Source: Trueperella pyogenes
GTDB taxonomy: Bacteria > Actinomycetota > Actinomycetes > Actinomycetales > Actinomycetaceae
Reading direction: 5' to 3'
Assembly: GCF_900460345.1 (NCBI RefSeq)
Contig: NZ_UHHW01000002.1
Coordinates: forward strand, 2,046,001-2,110,000
Length of the DNA stretch: 64,000 nucleotides
Position numbers and translations under genes: made by a program. Under the pieces are notes generated by a model that saw only the letters and a list, made by a program, of their open reading frames with translations, had not been told where the DNA came from and did no database searches. Numbering within the stretch: position 1 is the stretch's first letter; the number at the start of each line of letters is the position of its first letter. Shown one piece after another: positions 34,875 to 44,296 of this stretch.

Positions 34875-36000
34875 CCAGCACACACTGCTCAACGCCTCGG
34901 GAGCACACAGGTGGCTGGCCTGCCCGCCGTCGGCAACGCTGGAGGCTGGGCTGCCGGAGTCTTCCTCACAGGCGGCTGAGCAAGGAACCGCCGCGCATGA
35001 GCTCGCGGAGTGGAAGCTGCGCCGAGCACTCCATGACGCGCCGACCACGAAGCCTGTCTCGAGCTGGCATGACGAGCAGATGGATGTCCTGACGGATGAC
35101 TACGTGGCCTTCGTTCAGGAGCGGCTGCGTGATGTGCGGCAGGAGTGTGCTGATCCGCAGGTGCTGATCGAGCAGCGCCTGGACTTCTCCCACGTGGTGC
35201 CGGGTGGCTTCGGCACCGGTGACTGCGTCATCATCGTGGAACCGGTCCTGCACATCATCGACCTGAAATATGGCCAGGGGGTCATGGTCGAAGCCAAGCA
35301 CAACCCGCAGCTCATGTTGTATACGCTCGGAGCGCTGAACGCGTTCGGGTCGCTGTACGACATCACTGAAGTGTCGGTGACGATCTTTCAGCCGAGGCGT
35401 TCGAGCGTCTCAACCTGGACGATCCCGGTGGCCGAGCTGGAGGCGTGGGCAGAACAGGTCGTGAAACCTCGTGCCACGTTGGCAGCCAGTGGGGATGGCG
35501 AGTTCGCGCCTGGTGAGTGGTACCGATTCTGCAAGCTCGCACCTACTTGCCGGACGCGCACTGAGGCGAACCTCGCGCTTGCCCAGTATGAGTTCGCCCC
35601 ACCTGCCGAGCTCACCCATGCCGAGATCGCACAGGTACTGGCCCAGCTTCAGGACCTGAAGTCCTGGGTTGTCGATGTGGAAGCGCACGCGCTGTCCCTG
35701 GCGGTGAACCAGGGCAAGATCTGGCCGGAGTTCAAGCTCGTCGAAGGCCGCTCGATCCGCACATACGCCGACGAACAGGCCGTCGCCACGGTGGCTGAAG
35801 CAGCCGGTGTCGATGTGTGGGATCGCAAGCTCAAGACGATCACAGCGCTGGAGAAGCAGCTGGGCAAGAAGCACTTCACCACTCTCCTCGGGGACCTCGT
35901 GGTCAAACCCGCCGGTAAGCCCACGCTCGTGCCCGAATCCGACAAGAGGCCCGCACTGGAGGTCCAGTTAGCGGCCAACGAATTCACTGCAATTAGGTAA
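34867..36000 (+). CDS. DUF2800 protein (phage RecB-like nuclease family)
   Basis: 377 residues from ATG 34867, which overlaps the previous stop. The opening LLNASGAHRWLACPPSATLE then EQGTAAHELAEWKLR is diagnostic for DUF2800. DLKYGQGVMVEAKHNPQLMLY near residue 140 contains the D...(E/Q)xK-like residues of PD-(D/E)xK nucleases. The family belongs to phage and integrative-element replication/recombination cassettes, next to DUF2815. Confidence 0.92.
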   Translation: MRDQHTLLNASGAHRWLACPPSATLEAGLPESSSQAAEQGTAAHELAEWKLRRALHDAPTTKPVSSWHDEQMDVLTDDYVAFVQERLRDVRQECADPQVLIEQRLDFSHVVPGGFGTGDCVIIVEPVLHIIDLKYGQGVMVEAKHNPQLMLYTLGALNAFGSLYDITEVSVTIFQPRRSSVSTWTIPVAELEAWAEQVVKPRATLAASGDGEFAPGEWYRFCKLAPTCRTRTEANLALAQYEFAPPAELTHAEIAQVLAQLQDLKSWVVDVEAHALSLAVNQGKIWPEFKLVEGRSIRTYADEQAVATVAEAAGVDVWDRKLKTITALEKQLGKKHFTTLLGDLVVKPAGKPTLVPESDKRPALEVQLAANEFTAIR

Positions 36001-36026
36001 CGAACAAGAAAGTAGGTAAGACAAGA

Positions 36027-36581
36027 ATGTCTACAAACAATCCGACCCCTGTGGTCACCGGCGAAGTCCGCCTGTCGTATGCCAACATTTTCGAGGCGAA
36101 GTCGATCCAGGGCGGCAAGCCCAAGTACTCCGTCTCGTTGATCATCCCCAAGGATGACACCGAGACCCTGTCAAAGATCGAGCGCGCGATTGATGCGGCG
36201 ATCGATGCTGGGATTGGGAAGTTTGGTGGCAAGCGCCCGAACAAGGCCGCCCTCAAACTCCCACTGCGCGACGGCGACATCGAACGCGACGACGAGGCTT
36301 ACGCAAACGCGATGTTCGTCAACGCCAACAGCACGATCCCGCCCCAGGTCGTTGACACCGATTTGCAGCCGATCCTCGACCCGAACGAGGTGTACTCCGG
36401 GTGCTATGCGCGCGTGAGCATCAGCTTCTATGCGTTCAACACGAACGGCAACAGGGGTATCGCGTGCGGGCTGGGCAACATCCAAAAGCTCCGCGATGGC
36501 GAACCGCTTGGCGGGAACCGCATCAGTGCTGAGGACGACTTCGGGTCATTCACGGCAGCCACCGACGATTTCCTCAACTAA
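36027..36581 (+). CDS. DUF2815 protein (putative single-strand DNA-binding)
   Basis: 184 residues, with VVTGEVRLSYANIFEAKSI at the start and VNANSTIPPQVVD and SGCYARVSISFYAFN further on. DUF2815 proteins are predicted phage single-strand DNA-binding proteins and regularly follow DUF2800. The C-terminus DDFGSFTAATDDFLN is acidic, as in many SSBs. Intact. Confidence 0.92.
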   Translation: MSTNNPTPVVTGEVRLSYANIFEAKSIQGGKPKYSVSLIIPKDDTETLSKIERAIDAAIDAGIGKFGGKRPNKAALKLPLRDGDIERDDEAYANAMFVNANSTIPPQVVDTDLQPILDPNEVYSGCYARVSISFYAFNTNGNRGIACGLGNIQKLRDGEPLGGNRISAEDDFGSFTAATDDFLN

Positions 36582-36593
36582 GGAGACCTGAGT

Positions 36594-36797
36594 ATGTCTG
36601 AGTGCTACAGCGCAGCCCTGGCTGCAAACACCACCACCATTATTGCCCTGCTCGTCGGCGCGCTCGTGGGCTGGCTGCTCGGCAAGTTGCTGGTCATGGC
36701 GTTTGAGCGGTGGGAGATCCGCCGTGACCGTAAACGCTTGGCCGAGTTGCTCGAGGCTGAGAAGACCGAGCTCGACCGCCTGCGGGCCAGCGAATAA
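36594..36797 (+). CDS. Small membrane protein with coiled-coil tail
   Basis: 67 residues: one transmembrane helix (TIIALLVGALVGWLLGKLLVM) followed by a charged helix (RRDRKRLAELLEAEKTELDRL). It has no family assignment. It starts 12 bases after DUF2815, with GGAGACC upstream. Confidence 0.65.
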   Translation: MSECYSAALAANTTTIIALLVGALVGWLLGKLLVMAFERWEIRRDRKRLAELLEAEKTELDRLRASE

Positions 36798-36811
36798 CCC
36801 AGCCATCCGCG

Positions 36812-36856
36812 ACGGGAGGGAACCATCCCCAATCAACGGGTCTGGTTCCCTCCCGT
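36812..36856 (+). terminator. Strong hairpin before the polymerase gene
   Basis: ACGGGAGGGAACCA (36812-36825) pairs perfectly with TGGTTCCCTCCCGT (36843-36856) over a 17-base loop. A pyrimidine-rich tail follows but no clean T-run. It may be a terminator, attenuator or processing site. Confidence 0.55.
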
Positions 36857-36884
36857 TCTCACGTACCCCAAGAAAGGCTTGCCT

Positions 36885-37116
36885 GTGCGCGAACTCTTCA
36901 TCGACATCGAGACCTATTCGCCCGTGAACCTGACCAAGGCCGGGGTCTACCCCTATGCCGAACACCCAGAATTCGACATTCTTCTGTTCGGCTACGCCAT
37001 CGACGGCGGCCCCGTGGAGGTCATCGACCTCATCTGCGGTCAGCGGCTGCCAGATGATGTGCTGGCCACGTTGGTCGACCCTGCTGTGATCAAGTGGGCG
37101 TTCAACGCCCAGTTTG
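36885..37116 (+). pseudogene. Phage family A DNA polymerase, N-terminal fragment
   Basis: About 78 residues from GTG 36885, with AAAGG upstream. FIDIETYSPVNLTKAGVYPYA is the exonuclease motif I region (DIE) of phage-type family A polymerases, and ILLFGYAIDGGPVEVIDL follows. The full protein would have roughly 600 or more residues. After KWAFNAQFE the frame passes directly into an IS256-type transposase tail, so the gene was cut by a deletion. Confidence 0.82.
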
Positions 37117-37370
37117 AAATCGAGTCGTTGAACGCCAGATTCCCCCGCTCAGTGCGAGCCCGCGGCCATTTCCCGACCGAACAAGCAGCACTGACATGCT
37201 CGTACCTGACGCTACGATCACTAAACCCCACCGACAAAGGTCAGCTGCGATAGACCACAAGATGGAAACCAGCACCCAACACATTCGCGATCACATTCAA
37301 AAACCGCTAACCCGAAGCCAAAGACTACTAACAAACAAAACACCAGTTACACATTTAAAGAGATAGCCCC
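37117..37370 (+). mobile_element. IS256-family transposase C-terminus and right end
   Basis: Reading on from the polymerase frame gives RARGHFPTEQAALTCSYLTL then RSLNPTDKGQLR. After one TAG (37251-37253, probably from TGG) it gives TTRWKPAPNTFAITFKNR and a TAA at 37308. This is the standard C-terminus of mutator/IS256 transposases. The 60 bases after it end in AGAGATAGCCCC, immediately before hsdM resumes, so 37370 should be the IS right end. The left part is missing. Confidence 0.78.
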
Positions 37371-38063
37371 ATCGTTTCTAATCCGCCGTATTCGACGAAG
37401 TGGGAGGGTGACGCGAACCCGATTCTGATTAACGACGAGCGGTTTGCTCCCGCTGGTGTCCTCGCCCCGAAGTCCAAGGCTGACCTCGCGTTCACGATGC
37501 ATATCTTGCGCTGGCTGGCGGTGGACGGGACGGCTGCAATCGTTCAATTCCCGGGCGTGATGTATCGCGGTGGGGCCGAGAAGAAGATCCGCCGGTATTT
37601 GGTGGAAAACAATTACGTGGATTCGATTATTCAGCTGCCGTCGGATTTGTTCTTTGGCACCACGATTGCCACGTGCATCATGACGTTGAAGAAGTCGAAG
37701 ACGGATAACGGTGTGCTTTTCATTGACGCTTCTCAGCTCTTCCAACGTTCAGAGAACAAGAATGTGCTTCGCGAGGAGGATCGGGAAAAGATCTTGGCAG
37801 CTTATGTTGCCCGCGAGCCGGTCGACTATCACGCCGCGCTGATAGATAATCGCCAGATCGCCGAGAATGACTACAACCTCTCAGTGTCTTCCTACGTTGA
37901 GCCGGAGGACACGACCGAGCAGGTAGATATCGTCGCCCTCAATTCCCAGATCGCTCAGATTGTTGCTCGTCAAAGTGCATTGCGTAGCCAGATCGATGCG
38001 ATTGTGGCAGAACTCGAAGCCGATAGCAGCGCGGAGAATTTTGGCCCAGGGAAGACCGTCTAA
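37371..38063 (+). pseudogene. hsdM: Resident type I methyltransferase hsdM, 3' part
   Basis: It resumes at IVSNPPYSTKWEGDANPILI, where NPPY is catalytic motif IV. It continues with LAPKSKADLAFTMHILRWL, GVMYRGGAEKKIRRYLVENN and a helical C-terminus to 38063. The sequence is otherwise intact for about 230 codons, so the break is recent. ATG 37497 could restart translation, but the product would lack both AdoMet and catalytic motifs. Confidence 0.92.
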
Positions 38064-38157
38064 ACTAGCTAACTAAATCTCCGCAGTGTAAAGCATGCAG
38101 ACCTACCGCAGGTTTCAGGGCTCCCCTGTAAAGCAGCGGGCTATACTTCACCCATCT

Positions 38158-38181
38158 TCCTGTATATACTGATCCTGTATA
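38158..38181 (+). promoter_or_regulatory. Candidate VapBC operator/promoter
   Basis: TCCTGTATA occurs at 38158-38166 and 38173-38181, 15 bases apart, with TATACT in between and the vapB ATG 27 bases downstream. VapB-type antitoxins bind such paired sites. The assignment is inferred. Confidence 0.45.
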
Positions 38182-38207
38182 CGGTAGCTCCATCGAGAGG
38201 CACTCCC

Positions 38208-38438
38208 ATGGTGATCACGTCCGTTTTCCAGAGCGGAAATTCGCAGGCTGTGCGGATCCCGAAGAGCATGCGTCTGCGCTCGAAGCGCGCGAGTATTCGC
38301 CTCGAGGGAGATAGCCTCATTATTACTGAGGTGGCCGAAACGTTAGAGGATTTCATGCATAATGTCGCCAACTCAGCCCCCTGGGATGGTATGCCCGAAC
38401 CTGCCGACAATGCGCCTGAAGCGGTCGAATCGTGGTGA
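38208..38438 (+). CDS. vapB: VapB-like antitoxin (AbrB/MazE fold)
   Basis: 76 residues. The N-terminal swapped-hairpin DNA-binding domain reads SVFQSGNSQAVRIPKSM then ASIRLEGDSLIITEV. The acidic C-terminal tail (MPEPADNAPEAVESW) would wrap the toxin. It overlaps vapC by seven bases. The pair lies between the resident hsdM and hsdS. Confidence 0.9.
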   Translation: MVITSVFQSGNSQAVRIPKSMRLRSKRASIRLEGDSLIITEVAETLEDFMHNVANSAPWDGMPEPADNAPEAVESW

Positions 38439-38836
38439 CCTACCTCCTCGATACCAATATGTGGATCGAGATTCTCCGCGGCAATGGGAGAGTAGTTGAC
38501 CGCTTCGGTGCACTTCCGACAGAACAGATTGTTCTATCTCCGATCGTCCTTGGTGAGCTACACGTGGGCGCGTTGAAATCGCGGCGCAGCAAGGAGGCAT
38601 TGGCGCAGGTGACAGCGATCGCGAATACTTTCACCCACACCATGATCGACGCCGACACCGCCGTTCGTTACGCTAAAATCCGTAGCACACTAGAGGCAGC
38701 AGGCACTCCAATCGGCGCGAACGACCTCTGGATCGCCGCAGATGCCCTCACACACCGCTACACCCTCGTCACGCACAATACTCGCGAATTCGAAAGAATC
38801 CCGGCTCTCAAACTGAAGGACTGGCTCGCATATTAG
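38432..38836 (+). CDS. vapC: VapC-like PIN-domain ribonuclease toxin
   Basis: 134 residues from GTG 38432 or 38435. The PIN active-site acids are in TYLLDTNMWIEIL (Asp), LGELHVGAL (Glu) and IGANDLWIAADAL (Asp), with HNTREFERI at the end. VapC toxins cut tRNA or rRNA. It appears intact, so vapB must be expressed. Confidence 0.92.
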   Translation: MVTYLLDTNMWIEILRGNGRVVDRFGALPTEQIVLSPIVLGELHVGALKSRRSKEALAQVTAIANTFTHTMIDADTAVRYAKIRSTLEAAGTPIGANDLWIAADALTHRYTLVTHNTREFERIPALKLKDWLAY

Positions 38837-39098
38837 CGTCAAGATAGATTGCAACAAGTATGTGGGTTTTTGTCTCACGCGAGTGTTGTGCGAAGCGCAA
38901 GATACATTTGTCGGCCTTACGTCTCCCTTTATTCAACGCGGTAGCTGTGATAGCTTTTGAGCTGGAGAATGCGGTTTAGATAAATTGAGCTACAGTAGCA
39001 GTAGACAAAATGAGCTACAGAACGCCAATCGGAAAGCCCGCGTTCGCGGGCTTTCGCGCTACTCGGCGGGATTACTCGGAAAGAGGACAAGCAGCTAA
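38837..39098. other. Gap before hsdS with direct repeat and hairpin
   Basis: TGAGCTACAG occurs twice (about 38986 and 39011). A GC-rich stem, AAAGCCCGC with GCGGGCTTT, lies at 39033-39054 and may be a terminator. No gene was seen. Confidence 0.55.
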
Positions 39099-40237
39099 GT
39101 GAGCGACATTCGTCGCTTAATCAACGAGCTCTGCCCCGACGGGGTCGAATACGCTAGTTTGGAGGTCGCTACTAGGTACCAAAAAGATCGTATCGACAAT
39201 CGCGATTTAACACCTGAAACTTATGTCGGCGTTGACAATCTGATCGCAGGTTGTGGCGGGCGAACGAATTCTGAATATGTACCTAATTCAGGAAAATCTA
39301 TAGCATTTTCAAGGGTGACGTTCTACTCGGAAATATTCGCCCGTATTTGAAAAAATCTGGCTTGCTGACCGCTCCGGCGGATGTAGCGGAGATGTACTTG
39401 CGTTACGAATTGCTCCTCATTTTTCAAGCAGGCTCATTCCCGGTTTTCTCTATTATTCACTCTCTTCAGACAACTTTTTCAAGTTTATTGTTCAACATTC
39501 GCGTGGCGGAAAAATGCCGCGCGGAAACAAAGCGAAGATTCTCGAATACCGCATTCCAGTCCCACCTCTCGAAGTTCAGCGCGAGATTGTGCGGATTCTG
39601 GATGGATTCACTAAGCTGGAAGCAGAGCTGGAAGCAGTATGCCTCCTATCACGACCGGTTGCTGACATTCACCCCTGAGGGAGAGCGAACTAAATGGCTC
39701 CCGCTTGGCGAGCTCTTCTTTATGCAAGCGGGACGCGCTAAGCCGTCAAACGCCATTACGGGCCAAAGAACTCAGACCGATTCCATCCCGGTTTACGGCG
39801 GAAATGGAATTCGCGGTTATACGGATCAGCCATCGGACAATGAAGATGCTCTTATTATTGGCCGCCAGGGAGCGTTGTGCGGAAATGTCGTACGAGCATT
39901 GGCGCCCTTTTACGCGACCGAGCATGCATTCGTCACACGTGCGAAGGACACCATGCAAGTTGATCAACGGTGAGCATTTCACCTGCTGACGCAGGCGGAC
40001 CTGAATCAGTACGCAACGAAGTCTGCCCAGCCAGGGCTATCCGTCGCAACGCTGAGTAGGGTATCCGTCCCCGTTCCGCCGCTCGAGGAGCAGCGGCGCA
40101 TCGTCGCCATTCTCGATAAGTTTGACGCCCTCGTGAACGATATTTCGTCCGGTCTACCGGCGGAGATCGAGGCGCGTCGCAAGCAATACGAGCACTACCG
40201 CGACCGCCTCCTCACTTTCCCCGAGCTCAACGGATAA
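39099..40237 (+). pseudogene. hsdS: Resident type I specificity subunit hsdS, multiply broken
   Basis: Pieces of one HsdS can be read in shifting frames. MSDIRRLINELCPDGVEYAS comes first. GDVLLGNIRPYLKK and RIPVPPLEVQREIVRILDGF follow, and then KQYASYHDRLLTFTPEGER. The last part is VSVPVPPLEEQRRIVAILDK, ending at FPELNG. Frame changes fall near A-runs at about 39312 and 39350 and near a repeated GCTGGAAGCA at about 39620-39645. An in-frame TGA at 39971-39973 interrupts the second recognition domain. Two recognition domains and both spacers are still recognisable. Confidence 0.9.
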
Positions 40238-40252
40238 GTACGGCCCCTGCAC

Positions 40253-40525
40253 CTAGGGGCCGTAGACCGCGCGTCGATGGCCAATAGCGAATATCTCGAT
40301 CAGGAGCACGTCATCATAGATCTGAGCGAGAATTCGGTAGCTGCCAACTCGGTAGCGCCATTCGCCAGTTCTGTTCGCAGTCAGACCTTTCCCATGGCGG
40401 CGCGGATTATCCGTCCCTGAAAGATTCTTCTCGATCCAGCTCAAGATCAAGTGTGCATCGAAACGATCCATCTTCTTCAGCTGTTTCAAAGCATCTTTCG
40501 TGTACTCCACGCGGAAGGAAGTCAC
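40253..40525 (-). CDS. relE: RelE/ParE-family toxin
   Basis: 90 residues with the RelE fold: FRVEYTKDALKQLKKMD, NLSGTDNPRRHGKGL, and WRYRVGSYRILAQI near residue 58, where the basic residues that cut ribosome-bound mRNA lie. ATGA overlap with the antitoxin gene. It lies antisense to the RM genes, between hsdS and hsdR. Confidence 0.92.
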   Translation of the reverse strand: MTSFRVEYTKDALKQLKKMDRFDAHLILSWIEKNLSGTDNPRRHGKGLTANRTGEWRYRVGSYRILAQIYDDVLLIEIFAIGHRRAVYGP

Positions 40526-40740
40526 AATCCAAGCTCCTTCAGAACTTCCTCATGCGTATAGCGTGTACCGTCGTCATTGCGCATGGCCTCACGAAGAGTC
40601 GCCAGATCCTCTGCGTCTTCAAGCTTTTCGAAGATTGCATCGCGCATAAAATCAGAAAGGGACTTCCCCTCAAAAGCAGCGTAACGGCGTACGAGCTCAG
40701 CGTCCTCATCGCTGACTCGAAGTGTCATGGTGGCCATCAT
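40522..40740 (-). CDS. relB: RelB-like antitoxin
   Basis: 72 residues from ATG 40740, preceded by GAGAAAGGTGAA. It has a ribbon-helix-helix N-terminus (ATMTLRVSDEDAELVRRYA) and an acidic, helical tail (YTHEEVLKELGL). A palindromic TACAATGTA lies upstream at about 40760-40775 and may be the operator. The upstream in-frame ATG at 40767 lacks a ribosome-binding site. Confidence 0.9.
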   Translation of the reverse strand: MMATMTLRVSDEDAELVRRYAAFEGKSLSDFMRDAIFEKLEDAEDLATLREAMRNDDGTRYTHEEVLKELGL

Positions 40741-40874
40741 TTCACCTTTCTCCCAATGTGAATACATTGTAGTTCCCCATTGCTTCGTTGGGAATAGCTA
40801 CCCCACCGCAGTACCCCATCGCTAGGCTGCGCTAAACTCAATACGAGTTTCCCGCGCGCAAGGAGTCAAAGAAG

Positions 40875-43800
40875 ATGACCGAACCATCCTCGACATACCG
40901 CTACGCACCCGTGGCAGCGAGTAAGGAGTCGACCGTCGTCGCGTGCTACGAACCCGAGGAACGCACGGAAACTTCCTACCAAACCAAGGCGCAGCTGGAA
41001 GCCGCGCTCGTTGCCCAGTTGCAGCGCTAAGCCTACGAGCGCGTCACAATCGGCTCGGAGGCCGAACTCGAAGCTAATGTGCGCATCCAGCTAGAGATCG
41101 TCAACGACTACCTCTTCACCGATTCGGAGTGGGAACGCTTCTACCGCCAAGTCATTGCCAACGCCGCCGAAGGAATCGGTGAAAAGACCGCGAAACTTCA
41201 AGGCGGAGGACACATACAAGCGCTTCTTCGCGACGACGGGACGACGAAGAACATCACCCTGCTTGATCGCAAGAACATTCACGTCAACCGCCTACAGGTG
41301 ATGAACCAATACGTGGCAACAAGTGGAACGCACGAAAACCGCTACGACGTCACGATCCTCGTCAACGGCCTGCCCATGGTTCACGTCGAGCTCAAGCGCC
41401 GGGGCGTCCCACTCGAGCAGGCATTCAACCAGATTGAGCGCTACCAGCGCGAATCCTTCTGGAGCGGCACGGGACTGTTCGAATATGTGCAGATCTTCAT
41501 CATCTCCAACGGCACATTCACCCGCTACTACGCCAACACCACACGAGAAGGTGTCATCAGCGAAAATCGTGGCAAGGAGGTCGCACGCAAGACCTCCAAC
41601 TCCTACAAATTCACCATCCAGTGGGCGGACGCCACAAACGCACCCATCGTGGATCTCGTCGACTTCACCAAAACGTTCCTCGCCAAGCACTCCCTCCTCG
41701 CCGTGCTGACACGCTATTGCGTCTTCAACGCATCCAAGCAGCTCATGGTGATGCGCCCCTATCAAATCGTGGCAGCGGAGCGGATTCTCCAAAAGATCGA
41801 CGCCTCAAGCACGGTCAAGCAGTGGGGAAAGATCACCGGCGGCGGATACATCTGGCACACCACCGGCTCCGGGAAGACCCTCACGTCCTTCAAGACGGCC
41901 CAGCTAGCCACCGAACGAGGAGATATCGCCAAGGTCCTCTTCGTCGTCGACCGCAAGGATCTGGACTACCAGACCATGAAGGAATACGACCGCTTTCAAA
42001 AAGGCGCAGCCAACGGCAACACGTCCACTGACCAGCTAAAGAAGCAGCTGGAAAACCCCAGTGCCAAGATCATCGTCACCACCATTCAAAAGCTGGCAAA
42101 CTTCGTCAAATCCTATCCCGGCCACCCGGTGTTCGCCGAGCACGTGGTCATCATCTTCGACGAGTGCCACCGCTCCCAGTTCGGCGACATGCACGCCGCA
42201 ATCCGCAAGTCCTTCAAGAAGTATCACCTATTCGGTTTCACCGGCACGCCCATCTTCGCCGAAAACGCAGGCACCACCGGCCGCCCGGACATGCGCACCA
42301 CGCCGCAACTCTTCGGCGAACGCCTCCACACCTACACCATCGTTGACGCGATCACCGACGGCAACGTGCTCCCCTTCATGATCGACTCCGTTGACACCAT
42401 GTTCGTCAAGAGCGACGGTACCGACGCCGACGTGACAGCCATCGATACCGAATCAGCACTCCTCCATCCCAAACGCATCGAGGCCGTCGCCCATTACATC
42501 CGCGACAACTTCGACCGTAAAACTCGGCGCTCGTCAACCTACGTCAAAGACGGCAGCCGCCTACGTGGCTTCAACTCCATCCTCGCCACCTCCTCCATCA
42601 CCGCGGCGAAGATGTATTACAACGCTTTCCATGTGCCCCAGGAACAGGACAGCTTCCCCACCGATAAGAAGCTCAAAATCGCGCTCATCTACTCCTATGC
42701 CCCCAACGGCCCAGTGGAGGACGGCGGCGTCGTCGCCGACGAAAGCTTGGACGCAACTGGCCTGACGGCGTCGGATCGCGAATTCCTCGACGACGCAATC
42801 GCTGACTACAACGAAACCTTTGGGACGACGTTCTCAACCGATGGCCAAGGGTTCGAAAACTACTACAAAGACGTGTCGCAGAAGATGAAGGAACGCAAAC
42901 TCGACCTCCTCATCGTGGTCAATATGTTCCTCACCGGCTTCGACGCCACCACGCTTAACATGCTCTGGGTAGATAAGAACCTCAAATCGCACGGCCTCAT
43001 CCAAGCTTTCTCGCGCACCAACCGCATCCTCAACTCCGTCAAGACCTACGGAAATATCATCTGCTTCCGCGACCTTCGCCAAGAAACCAACGAGGCCCTA
43101 CGCCTTTTCGGGAACAAAGACGCCGAATCGATCGTCGTCCTAAAACCCTATAAGGAATACCTCGAGGCATACCTCTCCAAGGTGGAAGAGCTGACCGAGA
43201 AATACCCCGTCGGAGTGCCATTCGAGGACGAGGACGCCCAGCGCGACTTCATCTCCATATTTGGCGCGATCAAGCGCCTCATCAACATCCTCGACTCCTT
43301 CACCGAATTCGGCTTGGAGGAAGCCGCACTGTCCGAACGGGACTTCCAGGATTACCAAGGCACCTACGCCGAGCTCTACCGCGAATTCCGTGAGAAGGCC
43401 CAAGGCGAAAAGGAATCTATCGCCGACGACCTCGTGTTCGAAATGGAACTCGTCCGCCGCGACGAAGTCAACGTCGCCTACATTCTCCAACTCATCCGAG
43501 ATTGGCTCGACGAGCATCCCACCGCCAACGACGCCGAAATCCGCGCCGACGTCTCACGCGCCATCGGCTCCAGCCCCAGCCTCCACAAGAAGCGGGAGCT
43601 CATCGAGTCCTTCCTCTCGAAGGTCAACACCGGCAGCGACGTCGATTCCGCATGGGCCGAATACGTTGCCCGCGAGCGCGAGAAGGAGCTCGCCGATGTC
43701 ATCGCCACCGAGCGCCTTGACGACGCCGGAACCCGTCGCCTCGTCGATGGCGCCTTCCGTGACGGTACGGACATCCCCACCGAGGGCACGCGTATCGCCA

Positions 43801-43916
43801 GCATCCTACCGCCAGTCTCACGCTTCGGAGCAGGGTCCAATCGGGGCGCAATTCGAGCACGGGTGATCGCTAGGCTCCAAGATTTCGTGGAACGTTTCCG
43901 GGGGCTCGGCGAATAG
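40875..43916 (+). pseudogene. hsdR: Resident type I restriction subunit hsdR with damaged 5' end
   Basis: The long frame 41079-43916 (945 residues) holds an intact HsdR body. It has nuclease residues in VTILVNGLPMVHVELKRRG, Walker A HTTGSGKTLTSFK, DECH in VIIFDECHRSQFG, GFTGTPIF, and motif VI QAFSRTNRI. The natural start, ATG 40875 after AAGGAGTCAAAGAAG, gives about 35 good codons. It then needs a frame change near 40980, passes a TAA at 41027-41029, and changes frame again near 41040 before joining the main frame. A shortened protein from GTG 41079 is possible. Confidence 0.85.
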
Positions 43917-43948
43917 CAGAGTTCCACATCAAACAAAGATTCTGCTAA

Positions 43949-44134
43949 TTATTCTTTATCCTTATTGAGAAAGAACAATAATCCACCCATGAGGATAACT
44001 ACAGTAATAGCTGCCGGCAAAGCTGTTCTCACAGGTGACTGAGTTGGAAATATGGAGTCTAGGCTCCAGACAACGAGAAATGTGACAACTCCACCTAGCA
44101 GAGCCGTGAGGATATACCAGAATTTGTTATCCAT
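43949..44134 (-). CDS. Small two-helix membrane protein
   Basis: 61 residues with two transmembrane helices (WYILTALLGGVVTFLVVW and LPAAITVVILMGGLLFFL). No family was recognised, and the ribosome-binding site is weak. It is convergent with hsdR. Confidence 0.55.
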   Translation of the reverse strand: MDNKFWYILTALLGGVVTFLVVWSLDSIFPTQSPVRTALPAAITVVILMGGLLFFLNKDKE

Positions 44135-44296
44135 CAGATAAACAACTTTCGCTTACCAACACCAAAAAGAGAACCTACCCCGGTTCCAATCTCGCCAGTT
44201 ATGGCACCAATTCCTGCCCAAGTCCCGCACACTGCAGGAGCAGGGCATACTAACCATGAGCTCAACCGCACCGTCTGCAATACCACTTACCGCATT

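Larger units (their letters stand above)
25006..37370. mobile_element. 12.4-kb foreign island inside the resident hsdM
   Basis: The island is bounded on the left by the break in hsdM after KVYEP and on the right by the end of an IS256-family transposase remnant, right before hsdM resumes at IVSNPPYS. Contents in order: a 378-base non-coding left end, a Phd-like gene, hsdM2-hsdS2-hsdR2, an XRE/ImmA pair, a structured RNA, and a phage-type replication cassette cut off in its polymerase gene. No integrase, structural phage gene or att duplication was seen. This is probably the remnant of a prophage or integrative element. Confidence 0.8.

Noticed and set aside
38837..39098. CRISPR-like repeat (two TGAGCTACAG blocks)
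   Set aside because: Only two short copies, no regular spacers and no cas genes.
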